30,057 nucleotides of DNA. It comes from Paulinella micropora. Its lineage: Eukaryota > Cercozoa > Imbricatea > Euglyphida. Shown piece after piece: positions 7,326-16,000 of this stretch (its first letter is position 1; every line of letters begins with the position of its first letter). The position numbers and the translations under genes are program-made. Location: positions 851,052 through 881,108 of the forward strand of contig BJOX01000155.1 in NCBI GenBank assembly GCA_009731375.1. The letters are read 5' to 3'. The notes under the pieces are model-generated. The model was not told where the DNA came from and ran no database searches. It worked only from the letters and a program-made list of their open reading frames with translations.

Positions 7326-10315
7326 TTGTCAAGGAGGCAAGCGTGCCAAAGCACGTATTGAGTCAAGTGCCCATATTCGAGGGCAACGACCAAAGCTTTT
7401 GGCCTTGGTCAAGCAAGTTTCAGAAGCACATGCAGGGGATATCTGTCCACGTGGCAGAGATGGTATCTGTGGCATTAGCCGACCCAGCTAAAGCCAAAAG
7501 GGATTTTCCTTACGACGAAGCAAGGGCTAAGACGGCAGAAGACTTAGAAGAGCCCGACACGCCCATAAGTGATAGTGAGGAAGATGAAGAGTCAGACACC
7601 TCTCAGAGAGGAAGACAGAGACCCCAGACAAAGAAAGAAGATATCAAACAGCCAGAAGGTTGGGATAAAATGACAGCAGAACAAAAGAGAGAGTGGAAAG
7701 AGAAAGAAGCAAGGAAAAAGAAAAGACAAAGTATGAAACAACACACAAGAAGAAAGACAGCTATCCGCAAAGAGAAGAAATATTATGAAAGGATGAAAAC
7801 TTTGCAGTTATGTCTGTCTGTGGCTTTTTCCAAAGACAATGTATCTAATTTCCTGCGAACACAGAAGACGAAAGGACCCATTGAAGAGTTGATAGTAGTA
7901 AGAGATCAATGGGGAGGCATTTCCGGAGCAGGTAGGTACATGTTAGAGGAAGAGTTTGAGAGAACGAGACCAAGGGCAGGTCAGAGGTATGTAGACTGGC
8001 TAAATGAATTTCTCGCAAAGAAAATCCAGCTTGAAAGTTTACGTGGGGCGCCATTTTCCGATGAGGAAGCAAAGAGAAAGCTATTTAAGAAATTGCGCTA
8101 CCATCCAGCTTTCGGGGATAAATTTCAGGTGGACCACTATGATCTCCCGGCCAGACTAAGACCAAATTTCTCGGAACTATGCGAAGCATCTAGGGAAAGA
8201 TGGTTAATGTGGGAAGAAAAAGAAAGACGTAACAATTTCCGTGAGAGAAAAACTCAAATTCGCAAAGACAACAACAAGAAATCTCGGGATGGCAAGCAGC
8301 GGCAAGAGACCAATCTCCTGATGGATAATAAAGGGAAAAGGGGAGACAATAAACCGGGACCAAAGACAGCTCCAAACTGGACGCTCAAAGTCACGTGTTT
8401 CGGATGTGATGCCAAAGGCCATACCATGAGATATTGTCCGGTGATTTCGGAAAAGTTCCGCAAAGAAGGAAAATTAAAACGGAATCAAACGGAAGACAAA
8501 GGCACGGAACAAGAAAAGAACGAACAAAAGAACAATTACAAAAACAAAAAGAAACCCTTTCATAAGAAAAAGAAAGCACTCACTTTGATAACAACCGGCA
8601 ACGACAAAAACGAAGACGAACAAAGTGACTCTGATACAAACGTTGCTTTAATCCATATGGGGAACACTTATGATAAGAGCGATGATGATGAGGAAGAAAG
8701 AGAAAGAGATGACGAGCAACCAAGCTCACCTCATCACAAATCTACAAGTCCCCAAGCCCTTTTGAACGATACAAAGACTACACCTAGGGTAGGGAATAGA
8801 CATAGTGAGAGTGGAGAAGGACGGGAAGTGCGGTTAGTATCGGCCACCCTACGAGGTCCCTCCTCACTACGGGGAGAAGGCAAGGAAGAGCGGTTAGTAT
8901 CCGCCACCCCACGATGTTCCCCAGTCACCCCTAACCCTAACGAAACTCCTTTGAGGCTTGAGAGTTCTTACGGAGTCACGCCTGACACAAAATGTGCCGG
9001 AATAAACAGACGCAAAAAACCGTGTAATGTTTCCGTTGAAAAATCAAAAGGAAAAGGAATATACGCAAATCACGCGAAACGATTATCTTATGCGAGGTAC
9101 TGCGGATATCACGCCACACAAGACCCAGATTATCCGGAGTTGGATTTGTCGGTAAGTCCCGTGTTGCGTCCCCCCAAATCTCCTTACTACCCAGACGAAC
9201 GAGGTCTTAAAGCTGCGGCATTGGAAAAGTCTCATAAAATTACGCAAAGACTCGTTTTCGGGGAATTTGAAACTTTACGTGACACCAAAATTTCCACAAG
9301 TCCACAAGTCTCGCAAAATATTCCGCAACAACCACGCAAACATAATCCATTTTCTAGTCAGCGGACCGGCCAGAGCAGAGAAGGGAGAGAAGAGAGTGGA
9401 GTGGATGAGGGAGAGCAACGACTTGGGCCCACTTCTGTCAACAAGTTTGGCAACCAAATAGGTCCCACCTCACAACAACTCCAAATCTCTAGTTCTAGAC
9501 CAATCACAGCACTCCCACCAACACAGACAACAAACACGCAACCCATCAACCCTCCCGTCATAACCTTCAAAGATATAAATGAAATAGCTAAAACGTTGAT
9601 GAATGAGTGCGTGAGGGGAATGAATGGAGAAGTGATGCGTGTCGTGAGTGGCGAGCTAGAGAGAGATGACTTTTTGACTGACATAGTAAGAGCAATAGAA
9701 GGAGTGTACTTGGAGAGAGCAGTCAGACAGAGTCCCATCACTACACCTCCACAACTCACAGAAGAGGGACAAGGTGAGGGTAGAGGAGTCTCTGAGGGTG
9801 AACTAGAAACAGAGACAGAGACAGAAGGAGAGACAGAGCATGTACTGATACATGTGAGAAAAAGAGTGATGAAAAAGAGAGACATGACAGTACAGGATAG
9901 TGGAGCAAGCACAGACATATCATGCAGAGAAGACAGATTGACGGATGTCGATGAGATAGACCCGGTAGAACTACTGACAGGTAATGGAGAAAGGGAGTTG
10001 AGTAAGTCAGCAAGAGCTAGGCTGACTGTGATAGATGGGAAAGGAAGGCCTAGAGCAGTAGAAAAGAAGATGTTACTCGACACTACCTTACCAGTTAGCA
10101 TAGTCTCTACAGGACAGATGGACCACAGACACAACAGATCAGTCATCCACCAAAACGGACAGTTAGTAATACTCAAACACCCCATCCACATTAACGAGAG
10201 TGACATATTAGTAAGGGGAAGATTAACTAAGAGTATGATATATAGATGGGATGACGAATATGATGAACCATTGAAAGTCAACGAAAGATATGATCCTTTC
10301 GCAACAAGGGGGTAG
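7319..10315 (+). CDS. gag: copia GAG-protease polyprotein (998 aa)
   Basis: The capsid precursor and aspartic protease of the element; it forms the virus-like particle and cleaves the polyprotein. Seen: an N-terminal copia-GAG motif FEGNDQSFWPW; a CCHC zinc knuckle C-X2-C-X4-H-X4-C at residues 360-373 (CFGCDAKGHTMRYC); the protease signature QDSGAS with catalytic Asp near residue 860. A Lys/Glu-rich insertion follows residue ~75, and an unusually long (about 480 aa) low-complexity linker separates knuckle and protease. It contains a repeated GEGREVRLVSATLRG/GEGKEERLVSATPRC segment. Start: the first ATG after the LTR in this frame. Ends at TAG 10313, preceded by five Gs. Confidence 0.9.
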   Translation: MNLVKEASVPKHVLSQVPIFEGNDQSFWPWSSKFQKHMQGISVHVAEMVSVALADPAKAKRDFPYDEARAKTAEDLEEPDTPISDSEEDEESDTSQRGRQRPQTKKEDIKQPEGWDKMTAEQKREWKEKEARKKKRQSMKQHTRRKTAIRKEKKYYERMKTLQLCLSVAFSKDNVSNFLRTQKTKGPIEELIVVRDQWGGISGAGRYMLEEEFERTRPRAGQRYVDWLNEFLAKKIQLESLRGAPFSDEEAKRKLFKKLRYHPAFGDKFQVDHYDLPARLRPNFSELCEASRERWLMWEEKERRNNFRERKTQIRKDNNKKSRDGKQRQETNLLMDNKGKRGDNKPGPKTAPNWTLKVTCFGCDAKGHTMRYCPVISEKFRKEGKLKRNQTEDKGTEQEKNEQKNNYKNKKKPFHKKKKALTLITTGNDKNEDEQSDSDTNVALIHMGNTYDKSDDDEEERERDDEQPSSPHHKSTSPQALLNDTKTTPRVGNRHSESGEGREVRLVSATLRGPSSLRGEGKEERLVSATPRCSPVTPNPNETPLRLESSYGVTPDTKCAGINRRKKPCNVSVEKSKGKGIYANHAKRLSYARYCGYHATQDPDYPELDLSVSPVLRPPKSPYYPDERGLKAAALEKSHKITQRLVFGEFETLRDTKISTSPQVSQNIPQQPRKHNPFSSQRTGQSREGREESGVDEGEQRLGPTSVNKFGNQIGPTSQQLQISSSRPITALPPTQTTNTQPINPPVITFKDINEIAKTLMNECVRGMNGEVMRVVSGELERDDFLTDIVRAIEGVYLERAVRQSPITTPPQLTEEGQGEGRGVSEGELETETETEGETEHVLIHVRKRVMKKRDMTVQDSGASTDISCREDRLTDVDEIDPVELLTGNGERELSKSARARLTVIDGKGRPRAVEKKMLLDTTLPVSIVSTGQMDHRHNRSVIHQNGQLVILKHPIHINESDILVRGRLTKSMIYRWDDEYDEPLKVNERYDPFATRG

Positions 10316-10321
10316 AAGGGG
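10294..10321 (+). promoter_or_regulatory. candidate -1 ribosomal frameshift site
   Basis: The GAG frame reads ACA AGG GGG TAG (10304-10315). The Pol frame, one base back, is open from 10294 and has no in-frame ATG until 10501, inside the integrase zinc finger. A -1 slip on the GGGGG run gives GGG GTA GAA and enters Pol directly. The alternative is loss of one G from a G6 run in this copy or in the assembly. Confidence 0.5.
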
Positions 10322-13300
10322 AGGGAAGCCCCACAAATGAGAACAAAAACGAGACAAGTAAGCATGAAGTAAATAAGAGAGAGAAAGAATTACACGTAGA
10401 TATAGTATTATATGAAGCTTACCCCAGAAAGTCAGACAAACCTAGAAAGATAGGAATCAAGCTTTTTCACTATGCCTGTGGGCATTATGGGTTAACAAAG
10501 ATGCGCCTATTGGCAAAAATTTTGAACATTAAGTTAGTTGGTGACGAGAGCGATGTGAGATTTTGCGAATCTTGCATGATAGGAAAGTCTAAACGTTTGC
10601 CACGTTTTGCAGTTAATACAATAGAAAGAGCCCAAAAGCCAGGTATAATTCTACACATAGACACATCAGGACCGTGGGCAACTAGATCAATAGGTGGTAA
10701 ACGGTATAAATTTTCGGTCACCGACGACTACTCACTGTTCATTCTTGACTTTTATTTAGCCCATAAGAATGAGTTTGTAGATTGCTTAAAACAAGCTGTA
10801 GCCTTTTATGAGAGACAGACAGGAAACAAAGTAAAGGAAATTCGCGCAGATCAAGAATTCCATATTCCGGAGGAAGTCATTAAGTGGTGGAAAAATATTC
10901 GCTTTATTTGGAAAACCTCCGCGACAAACGATAAAGACGGGAATCCTATTGCGGAAAAAGTGAATGATATTACGGCGGGGCCTGCACGAGCAATGAGATA
11001 TCACGCTAAATTACCGCCGCAATTCTGGGCAGAATTAGAACACGCAGCAACAACCATTCACAACATACTACCGGCAATTCACGGGGAACGCAAAGGAATT
11101 TCGCCTTATGAGCAGCTGTTAGGTAGAAAACCAACACTCTTTCATTTAAAACCAATAGGATGTATGGGTGTGTTACATATACCTAAGACTAAAGTGCGGA
11201 AGGGAGAGTACAGAGGGAAAAAGGTGATGCTAGTAGGATATGATCTATTTCGGGAACTATACCGCGTATGGGATGGTAAGAAGATAATTTCCGGAGTGAG
11301 AGATGTGAGATTTAATATTCACAAAATCGGTAAACAAGCTCATCCTCCTAAACTAGTGTCGTGGGATAATGATGACTCTGAGGGGGAGAATGAGAATGAG
11401 AGCGAGCAACCACACACATCTCCACAAGCGTCACCACCCCAATCACCACCTCAATCACCTAAGTCACCGCACAACGTCAACAACGACCACCCAACAACAC
11501 ACTTTGATGAAGTTGAGGGGGAGACAGAGAATGTTGATATCGATGCGAATGAGAATGAGCATGAAAATGAGCATGTGGAGAAGAATACATTGGATCACAA
11601 ACATACACGCCTACACACAAGTCCAGAGCCACATTATCCACAACAATTACCCCCAGAGCACAAGATCAAGCCACAAGAGCATACAAATGAACAAGATCCA
11701 ACAGATCCACTAAAAATACATGAAAGAAGAGCATACGAAGAAAAATCACCACCATCTAAGGGATTAACGTGGGAGCAGAGTCAGAGAGTAACGGAGAGTA
11801 ACATAATCCCCGGTAAAAGGCAGCGCAAGGCAGTAGAGAGATTTATCCCTAGCAATGAGCCCAAGAGAGAAAAGAGCGAGGCTCAAGAGCTAATAGGTAA
11901 GGTAGTAAGAGTGCCCGCGCGTGCATGGGGAGATGGATGGGCGAAGAAAAAGTACGGTGAGGGATGGGAGAGCATAGTACGAGTAGGGGTAGTCAGCAGA
12001 GTGAGTGACCCCAGAGATAGACTCGTAGTAAGAGACAGACCTCAGCCCACCCACATAGTTAAGTTTGAGGACGAAGAAGAACGGATGTTGAATTCGGAAA
12101 TCCTCAAATACTCCGTGAAAGATCCCGAATACCCGTTACAAAGTCCCGCTAATATGTTTTTATGCGATGACCGTATGGTGGCAGATGAGATTCGTGATTT
12201 TTATTTGTATGTAGATATCAGAGTACCCAAAGATGTCATAGAGGAAGGTTTGACAGCTAAAGATGTTTTAGAGGGTATGAAAACAGAGCTAAAAGCTCTT
12301 CAATCCTTTAACACATACACATGGGTACCCCATAAGGAGGCAAGCAAGGCAGGAGTTAGTAAGATAGTTAGATTGACATGGGTTCACAAAGTAAAGTTAG
12401 ATGAGAACGGGAAAAAGTTCATAAAGTCTCGTTTAGCTTTACGGGGAGATATGTTAGAACCCGGTGTTAGCTATAACCCAGATCAGCTCTTTGTTCCTTG
12501 CGCCGCGCACCATTCACTTTTATTTCTCGCCAAACTAGCTGCCTGGCACAAACACAAACTATACGGCATAGATTTTAAAAATGCATACCTAAATGCTCGT
12601 ATGAATGACCCTGTTTATGCATATGCGCCAGAGAGTGTAGACAGAGAAGGGCATGAGGGGATGATATGGCGTATAGATGGTGCTTTATATGGTGCACCAC
12701 AGGCAGGAAGAAGATGGTATGAGATATTAGCACCCAAGTTAGAGGAGCTAGGTTTTAGGTTGCTAGATTCAGACTTATGTATGTTTGTAGAAAATGATAA
12801 AGCTTTGAGAGAGGCGATAGTAGGGATATTTCATGTTGATGACTTGTTGTTCACCGCACCAAACAAACAAGCATATGAGCGTTTTGCGTCCGCATTAGAA
12901 AAACATTTCCCGCTCAAAAGACTCGGTATTGCCCGTGAATTCAAAGGAATAGAGATAGAGCAATCGAACGGGAAAATAATTTTGCATCAGCGAAAATATC
13001 AGCAGCAGATACTAAAAGAGGTAGGCTACGATTCTGCTAAACCCGTTAGTACTCCAGCGCAAGAACATTTCACGGAACCGATGTCGGAATCAGCTAGCTT
13101 GCGAAAATTTTCAATTCCTAGTCTAGTTGGTCGTTTGCTATTTCTCGCAAAGATGACAAGACCCGATATAGAACAAGCACTAAATTCGGCAAGTGTCATG
13201 CAAACTATCGATAAGGGAATAACTTATGCGATGTTAGGCAGAATCTTTCGTTATTTAGTTAACTCTTATCGAGGTTTAGCTTACCATGAGCCTAAGTCAG

Positions 13301-13794
13301 AGCAAGAAGGGCAAACCTATCCAAAACTTTCCATGTGGCCCGACGCGGCTCACAAAGTTTGTAAGAAAACAGGGAAGTCCCGCACTGGATTCGTGATCCT
13401 ATGGGGCAGCGATCCAGTTGCATGGTTATCAAAGCGACAGAGTCGCATCGCCCTGAGTTCCAATGATGCTGAAATATTTGCAGCAACTGAGTGCATTAGA
13501 GAGGGACTTGCACTAAAACACATTACACAAGAACTAAACATAGCCCAAAAGAGCCCGATAGAATTATTCGAGGATAACTCTCAAACAGTCTTAGCGGCAG
13601 AGAGGGGTATGTCAGGTAATAGAACTAAACACTTACCTTTAGAATTACACTTTATGCACCACCTACAGAGAGACGGTGAGATTAAGTTTGTAAAAGTAGG
13701 TACGAAGAAGCAGATAGGTGATGTAATGACAAAATATTTACCGAAAGAACAATTCGAGTATTTACTTAACAAATTTACGGTAAAGCTCAAGTAA
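10312..13794 (+). CDS. pol: copia Pol: integrase, reverse transcriptase, RNase H (~1160 aa)
   Basis: Copies element RNA to DNA and inserts it. Seen in order: integrase zinc finger with His at 10468 and 10483 and Cys at 10564 and 10573 (CESC); integrase core Asp 10660 (HIDTSGP), Asp 10849 (IRADQEF), Glu 10954 (IAEKVND); a variable acidic linker; a compact domain at about 11884-12110 (ELIGKVVRVPARAWGDGW); RT with first Asp in YGIDFKNAYLNARM and catalytic FHVDDLL at 12829 (His where Tyr is usual); RNase H with WPDAAHK, SSNDAEIF, EDNSQTV and RTKHLPLELHF. Stop TAA at 13792. Expressed presumably as a -1 frameshift fusion with GAG-PR. All catalytic acids are kept, so the enzyme may be active. Confidence 0.93.
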   Translation, partial: VEGEGSPTNENKNETSKHEVNKREKELHVDIVLYEAYPRKSDKPRKIGIKLFHYACGHYGLTKMRLLAKILNIKLVGDESDVRFCESCMIGKSKRLPRFAVNTIERAQKPGIILHIDTSGPWATRSIGGKRYKFSVTDDYSLFILDFYLAHKNEFVDCLKQAVAFYERQTGNKVKEIRADQEFHIPEEVIKWWKNIRFIWKTSATNDKDGNPIAEKVNDITAGPARAMRYHAKLPPQFWAELEHAATTIHNILPAIHGERKGISPYEQLLGRKPTLFHLKPIGCMGVLHIPKTKVRKGEYRGKKVMLVGYDLFRELYRVWDGKKIISGVRDVRFNIHKIGKQAHPPKLVSWDNDDSEGENENESEQPHTSPQASPPQSPPQSPKSPHNVNNDHPTTHFDEVEGETENVDIDANENEHENEHVEKNTLDHKHTRLHTSPEPHYPQQLPPEHKIKPQEHTNEQDPTDPLKIHERRAYEEKSPPSKGLTWEQSQRVTESNIIPGKRQRKAVERFIPSNEPKREKSEAQELIGKVVRVPARAWGDGWAKKKYGEGWESIVRVGVVSRVSDPRDRLVVRDRPQPTHIVKFEDEEERMLNSEILKYSVKDPEYPLQSPANMFLCDDRMVADEIRDFYLYVDIRVPKDVIEEGLTAKDVLEGMKTELKALQSFNTYTWVPHKEASKAGVSKIVRLTWVHKVKLDENGKKFIKSRLALRGDMLEPGVSYNPDQLFVPCAAHHSLLFLAKLAAWHKHKLYGIDFKNAYLNARMNDPVYAYAPESVDREGHEGMIWRIDGALYGAPQAGRRWYEILAPKLEELGFRLLDSDLCMFVENDKALREAIVGIFHVDDLLFTAPNKQAYERFASALEKHFPLKRLGIAREFKGIEIEQSNGKIILHQRKYQQQILKEVGYDSAKPVSTPAQEHFTEPMSESASLRKFSIPSLVGRLLFLAKMTRPDIEQALNSASVMQTIDKGITYAMLGRIFRYLVNSYRGLAYHEPKSEQEGQTYPKLSMWPDAAHKVCKKTGKSRTGFVILWGSDPVAWLSKRQSRIALSSNDAEIFAATECIREGLALKHITQELNIAQKSPIELFEDNSQTVLAAERGMSGNRTKHLPLELHFMHHLQRDGEIKFVKVGTKKQIGDVMTKYLPKEQFEYLLNKFTVKLK

Positions 13795-14228
13795 TTTCGG
13801 GATTTGCGTGTCCACTCACCTATATTTGCTTTGAGTGTTTTGTGCAGTTTGTTGCTTGTTGCAGCAGCTTTGTTTTGCGCAGGGGTCAAGAGCCGTCGAG
13901 CCGAGGCTGGGTAGCCGACTGCCACGCGAGGCCGGCAGCCGCGAGGCTTTCCCTGGCTAACTTAGCAATTTAAATTCTTTCTATCATTCTTTCTGTCCTA
14001 GAATAGGAAATCTAATTTTTTTTTTATTTTGCTACCCTCTACGGGAAGCGCTTGCAAATTTTTGAACACATACATACTTCATACATGTTACTGCATGACC
14101 ACATATATACATACATAGAGGATGTGATGTAAATGGGAGTTGATATTTAACCTTCGGGTAACCCATAACTGATCCTCAACACTTTTTTTTTCATATTTAC
14201 ACACTAATATAGCCTATGACTTGCGACT
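13795..14228 (+). other. copia 3' untranslated region
   Basis: About 430 bp between the Pol stop and the polypurine tract. GC-rich around 13890-13950, then AT-rich with short CATA repeats. No open frame of note on the + strand. Confidence 0.7.
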
Positions 14229-14240
14229 TAGGGGGAGCGT
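14229..14240 (+). promoter_or_regulatory. polypurine tract of copia element
   Basis: TAGGGGGAGCG directly abuts the 3' LTR, the expected place for the plus-strand primer. Confidence 0.75.
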
Positions 14241-14530
14241 TGTAATGTACTACTAATACCCGTTACTCCACCTAGACAATTTACCGGTAATTTGGATAGT
14301 CTTAGTCATAAGCAGGTTCATAGGCCGGACAGTTATTAATACCTTTATTACTGACAAGGACACTTTCTAGAGTATTCGCGAATCATAGTCTGGAATGCCT
14401 AGAATCAAATGAGTATTACCATTCTGTAAAGGTCATAACATCATAAATTTGTGTGACCCAAAGTCATTAAAAGTCTTTTCTTCTGTTATTCTTTACCCTT
14501 AGCGGGGTAGCTTCCCTAAACTCTGCGTTT
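14239..14530 (+). repeat. 3' LTR of copia element
   Basis: 292 bp, two substitutions from the 5' LTR (99.3% identity by eye). Followed by GCTC, matching the bases before the 5' LTR. Confidence 0.93.
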
Positions 14531-14534
14531 GCTC

Positions 14535-15290
14535 AGTCTGAACGACTTTGGAATCTACTCCCCGGGCGCGGCGCGCGAAAAACGTTTGCCGCCTTTGGTG
14601 AACGGTGGCTGGGAGGCGGCTGAAAAGGACTATCAAGCATGCCGGCATTGACCCGGCAAAGTCACGAGTCAAGATTTGTTTAAGGTCGTGCAGAGACCCG
14701 AGATGATGCAGTAAGTTAATAGCGGAGGCTTAACCAGTTACCACTCCAAATTATTTAATATGTATTTCCACTTATTAATATTAATAACGACTTTTAATAA
14801 TTGAAGAACGCTTCAGTGCTTTTCGTAGAGCTGAAAAGGAAGCATGTAAGAAGGCGAACATCAGCAAAAACTAGGGTGAACAAAGAAAGAAAGTTGAAAG
14901 GCAGACTACAGGGAGAAGTGGGGACTTTATTGATAAGCTCATCAGTTGCGAATCCGGGCTTTATTAATATTAATGCACTGCCACTGAAACTTTTTTTTCC
15001 TCCACTCACCGAACGACTTGCCGCAATCATGGACTTTTGAACTTCGGAACGCTTGCGGCCTCAAGTTCGTCGAGATAAAAAGAAAGCATTGTACTAGACC
15101 ATAAGTAAAAACTGAGGCAAACAAAGAGAAAAGAACTTTGCTTGCCACTTGCAGGGATGATTATTATGGATCATGAAGATTCAGAATTTCGTAAGCTTAA
15201 AAAATTTAAAGATGGTGAAGACTGATGATAAGTAGAACAGGAATTGAGAAAGACGTAATGAAAGGAACCCGACAGCGATGAACCCCTTCC
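14535..15290. other. unique region with a diverged direct duplication
   Basis: About 110 bp at 14803-14912 (GAACGCTTCAGTGCTTTTCG...) resembles 15049-15157 (GAACGCTTGCGGCCTCAAGT...), sharing TCGT(A/C)GAG, AAAAACT, CAAACAAAGA-like and GCAGG(G) blocks. TTATTAATATTAAT occurs at 14773 and 14961. No coding sequence is convincing; the 14801-15040 open frame follows one repeat copy only. Confidence 0.5.
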
Positions 15291-15409
15291 CGCCACCCCT
15301 TGGGACTGGGGGTGGGGGTGCCGCCACCCCTTGGGTGTGTGTGTGTGNNNNNNNNNNNNNNNNNNNNNNNNNNNNNNNNNNNNNNNNNNNNNNNNNNNNN
15401 NNNNGCCGA

Positions 15410-15440
<31 letters not shown>

Positions 15441-15532
15441 GTAGAGAGAGAAAATGTCTACACTGAGCAATAACAAAAACAACATCAGAAGCAGCAGCAG
15501 AGCCACAGCAGCGGCAGCAACAAGAACAACAA

Positions 15533-15565
<33 letters not shown>

Positions 15566-15644
15566 CACAAACACACACACACACACATACATACACACAC
15601 TGACACACTCACACACATACACATACATACACATACATACACAC

Positions 15645-15686
<42 letters not shown>

Positions 15687-15691
15687 GGAGA

Positions 15692-15730
<39 letters not shown>

Positions 15731-15836
15731 GCACAAACAAACACACACATACACACACATGAATACCATCCAGGCAGAATTCATAGGTCTTGGCTGGATG
15801 GTTTACACACCCACCCACACACACACACACACACGA

Positions 15837-15922
<86 letters not shown>

Positions 15923-15925
15923 GCA
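15280..15925. repeat. simple-repeat block with gap (15348-15404), (GA)n, (TC)n, (CA)n, (AT)n
   Basis: CGCCACCCCTTGGG occurs twice (15291, 15322) before (GT)n and a 57-N gap. Then (GA)n, a GCA-rich stretch, (TC)n, (CA)n, (GA)n, (CA)n, and a perfect (AT)n of about 70 bp ending at 15919. Confidence 0.9.
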
Positions 15926-16000
15926 ATCACTTTTTTAATGAAACTTACCACTCCCAGAGATGAGTGGGCAAACGAAGCATATTAATACACTATTAATACA

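Larger units (their letters stand above)
7006..14530 (+). mobile_element. Ty1/copia LTR retrotransposon, near-complete
   Basis: A 7.5-kb element: 292-bp LTRs (7006-7297, 14239-14530), primer site, GAG-protease frame, integrase-RT-RNase H frame, polypurine tract. Domain order integrase before RT identifies Ty1/copia. The LTRs differ at only two positions, so insertion was recent. All catalytic motifs looked for are present and no internal stop breaks either frame. The one irregularity is the -1 frame change between GAG-PR and Pol at a G run, which could be programmed. Confidence 0.95.

Noticed and set aside
8926-8941. Telomere-like CCCTAACCCTAAC
   Set aside because: Only two units, and it is coding sequence within the GAG linker.
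9358-10365. 335-codon antisense open frame in copia GAG
   Set aside because: A shadow of the GAG-PR frame; no domain or start context.
14801-15040. 79-codon frame
   Set aside because: Its start overlaps one copy of a diverged non-coding duplication and the frame is not kept in the other copy.
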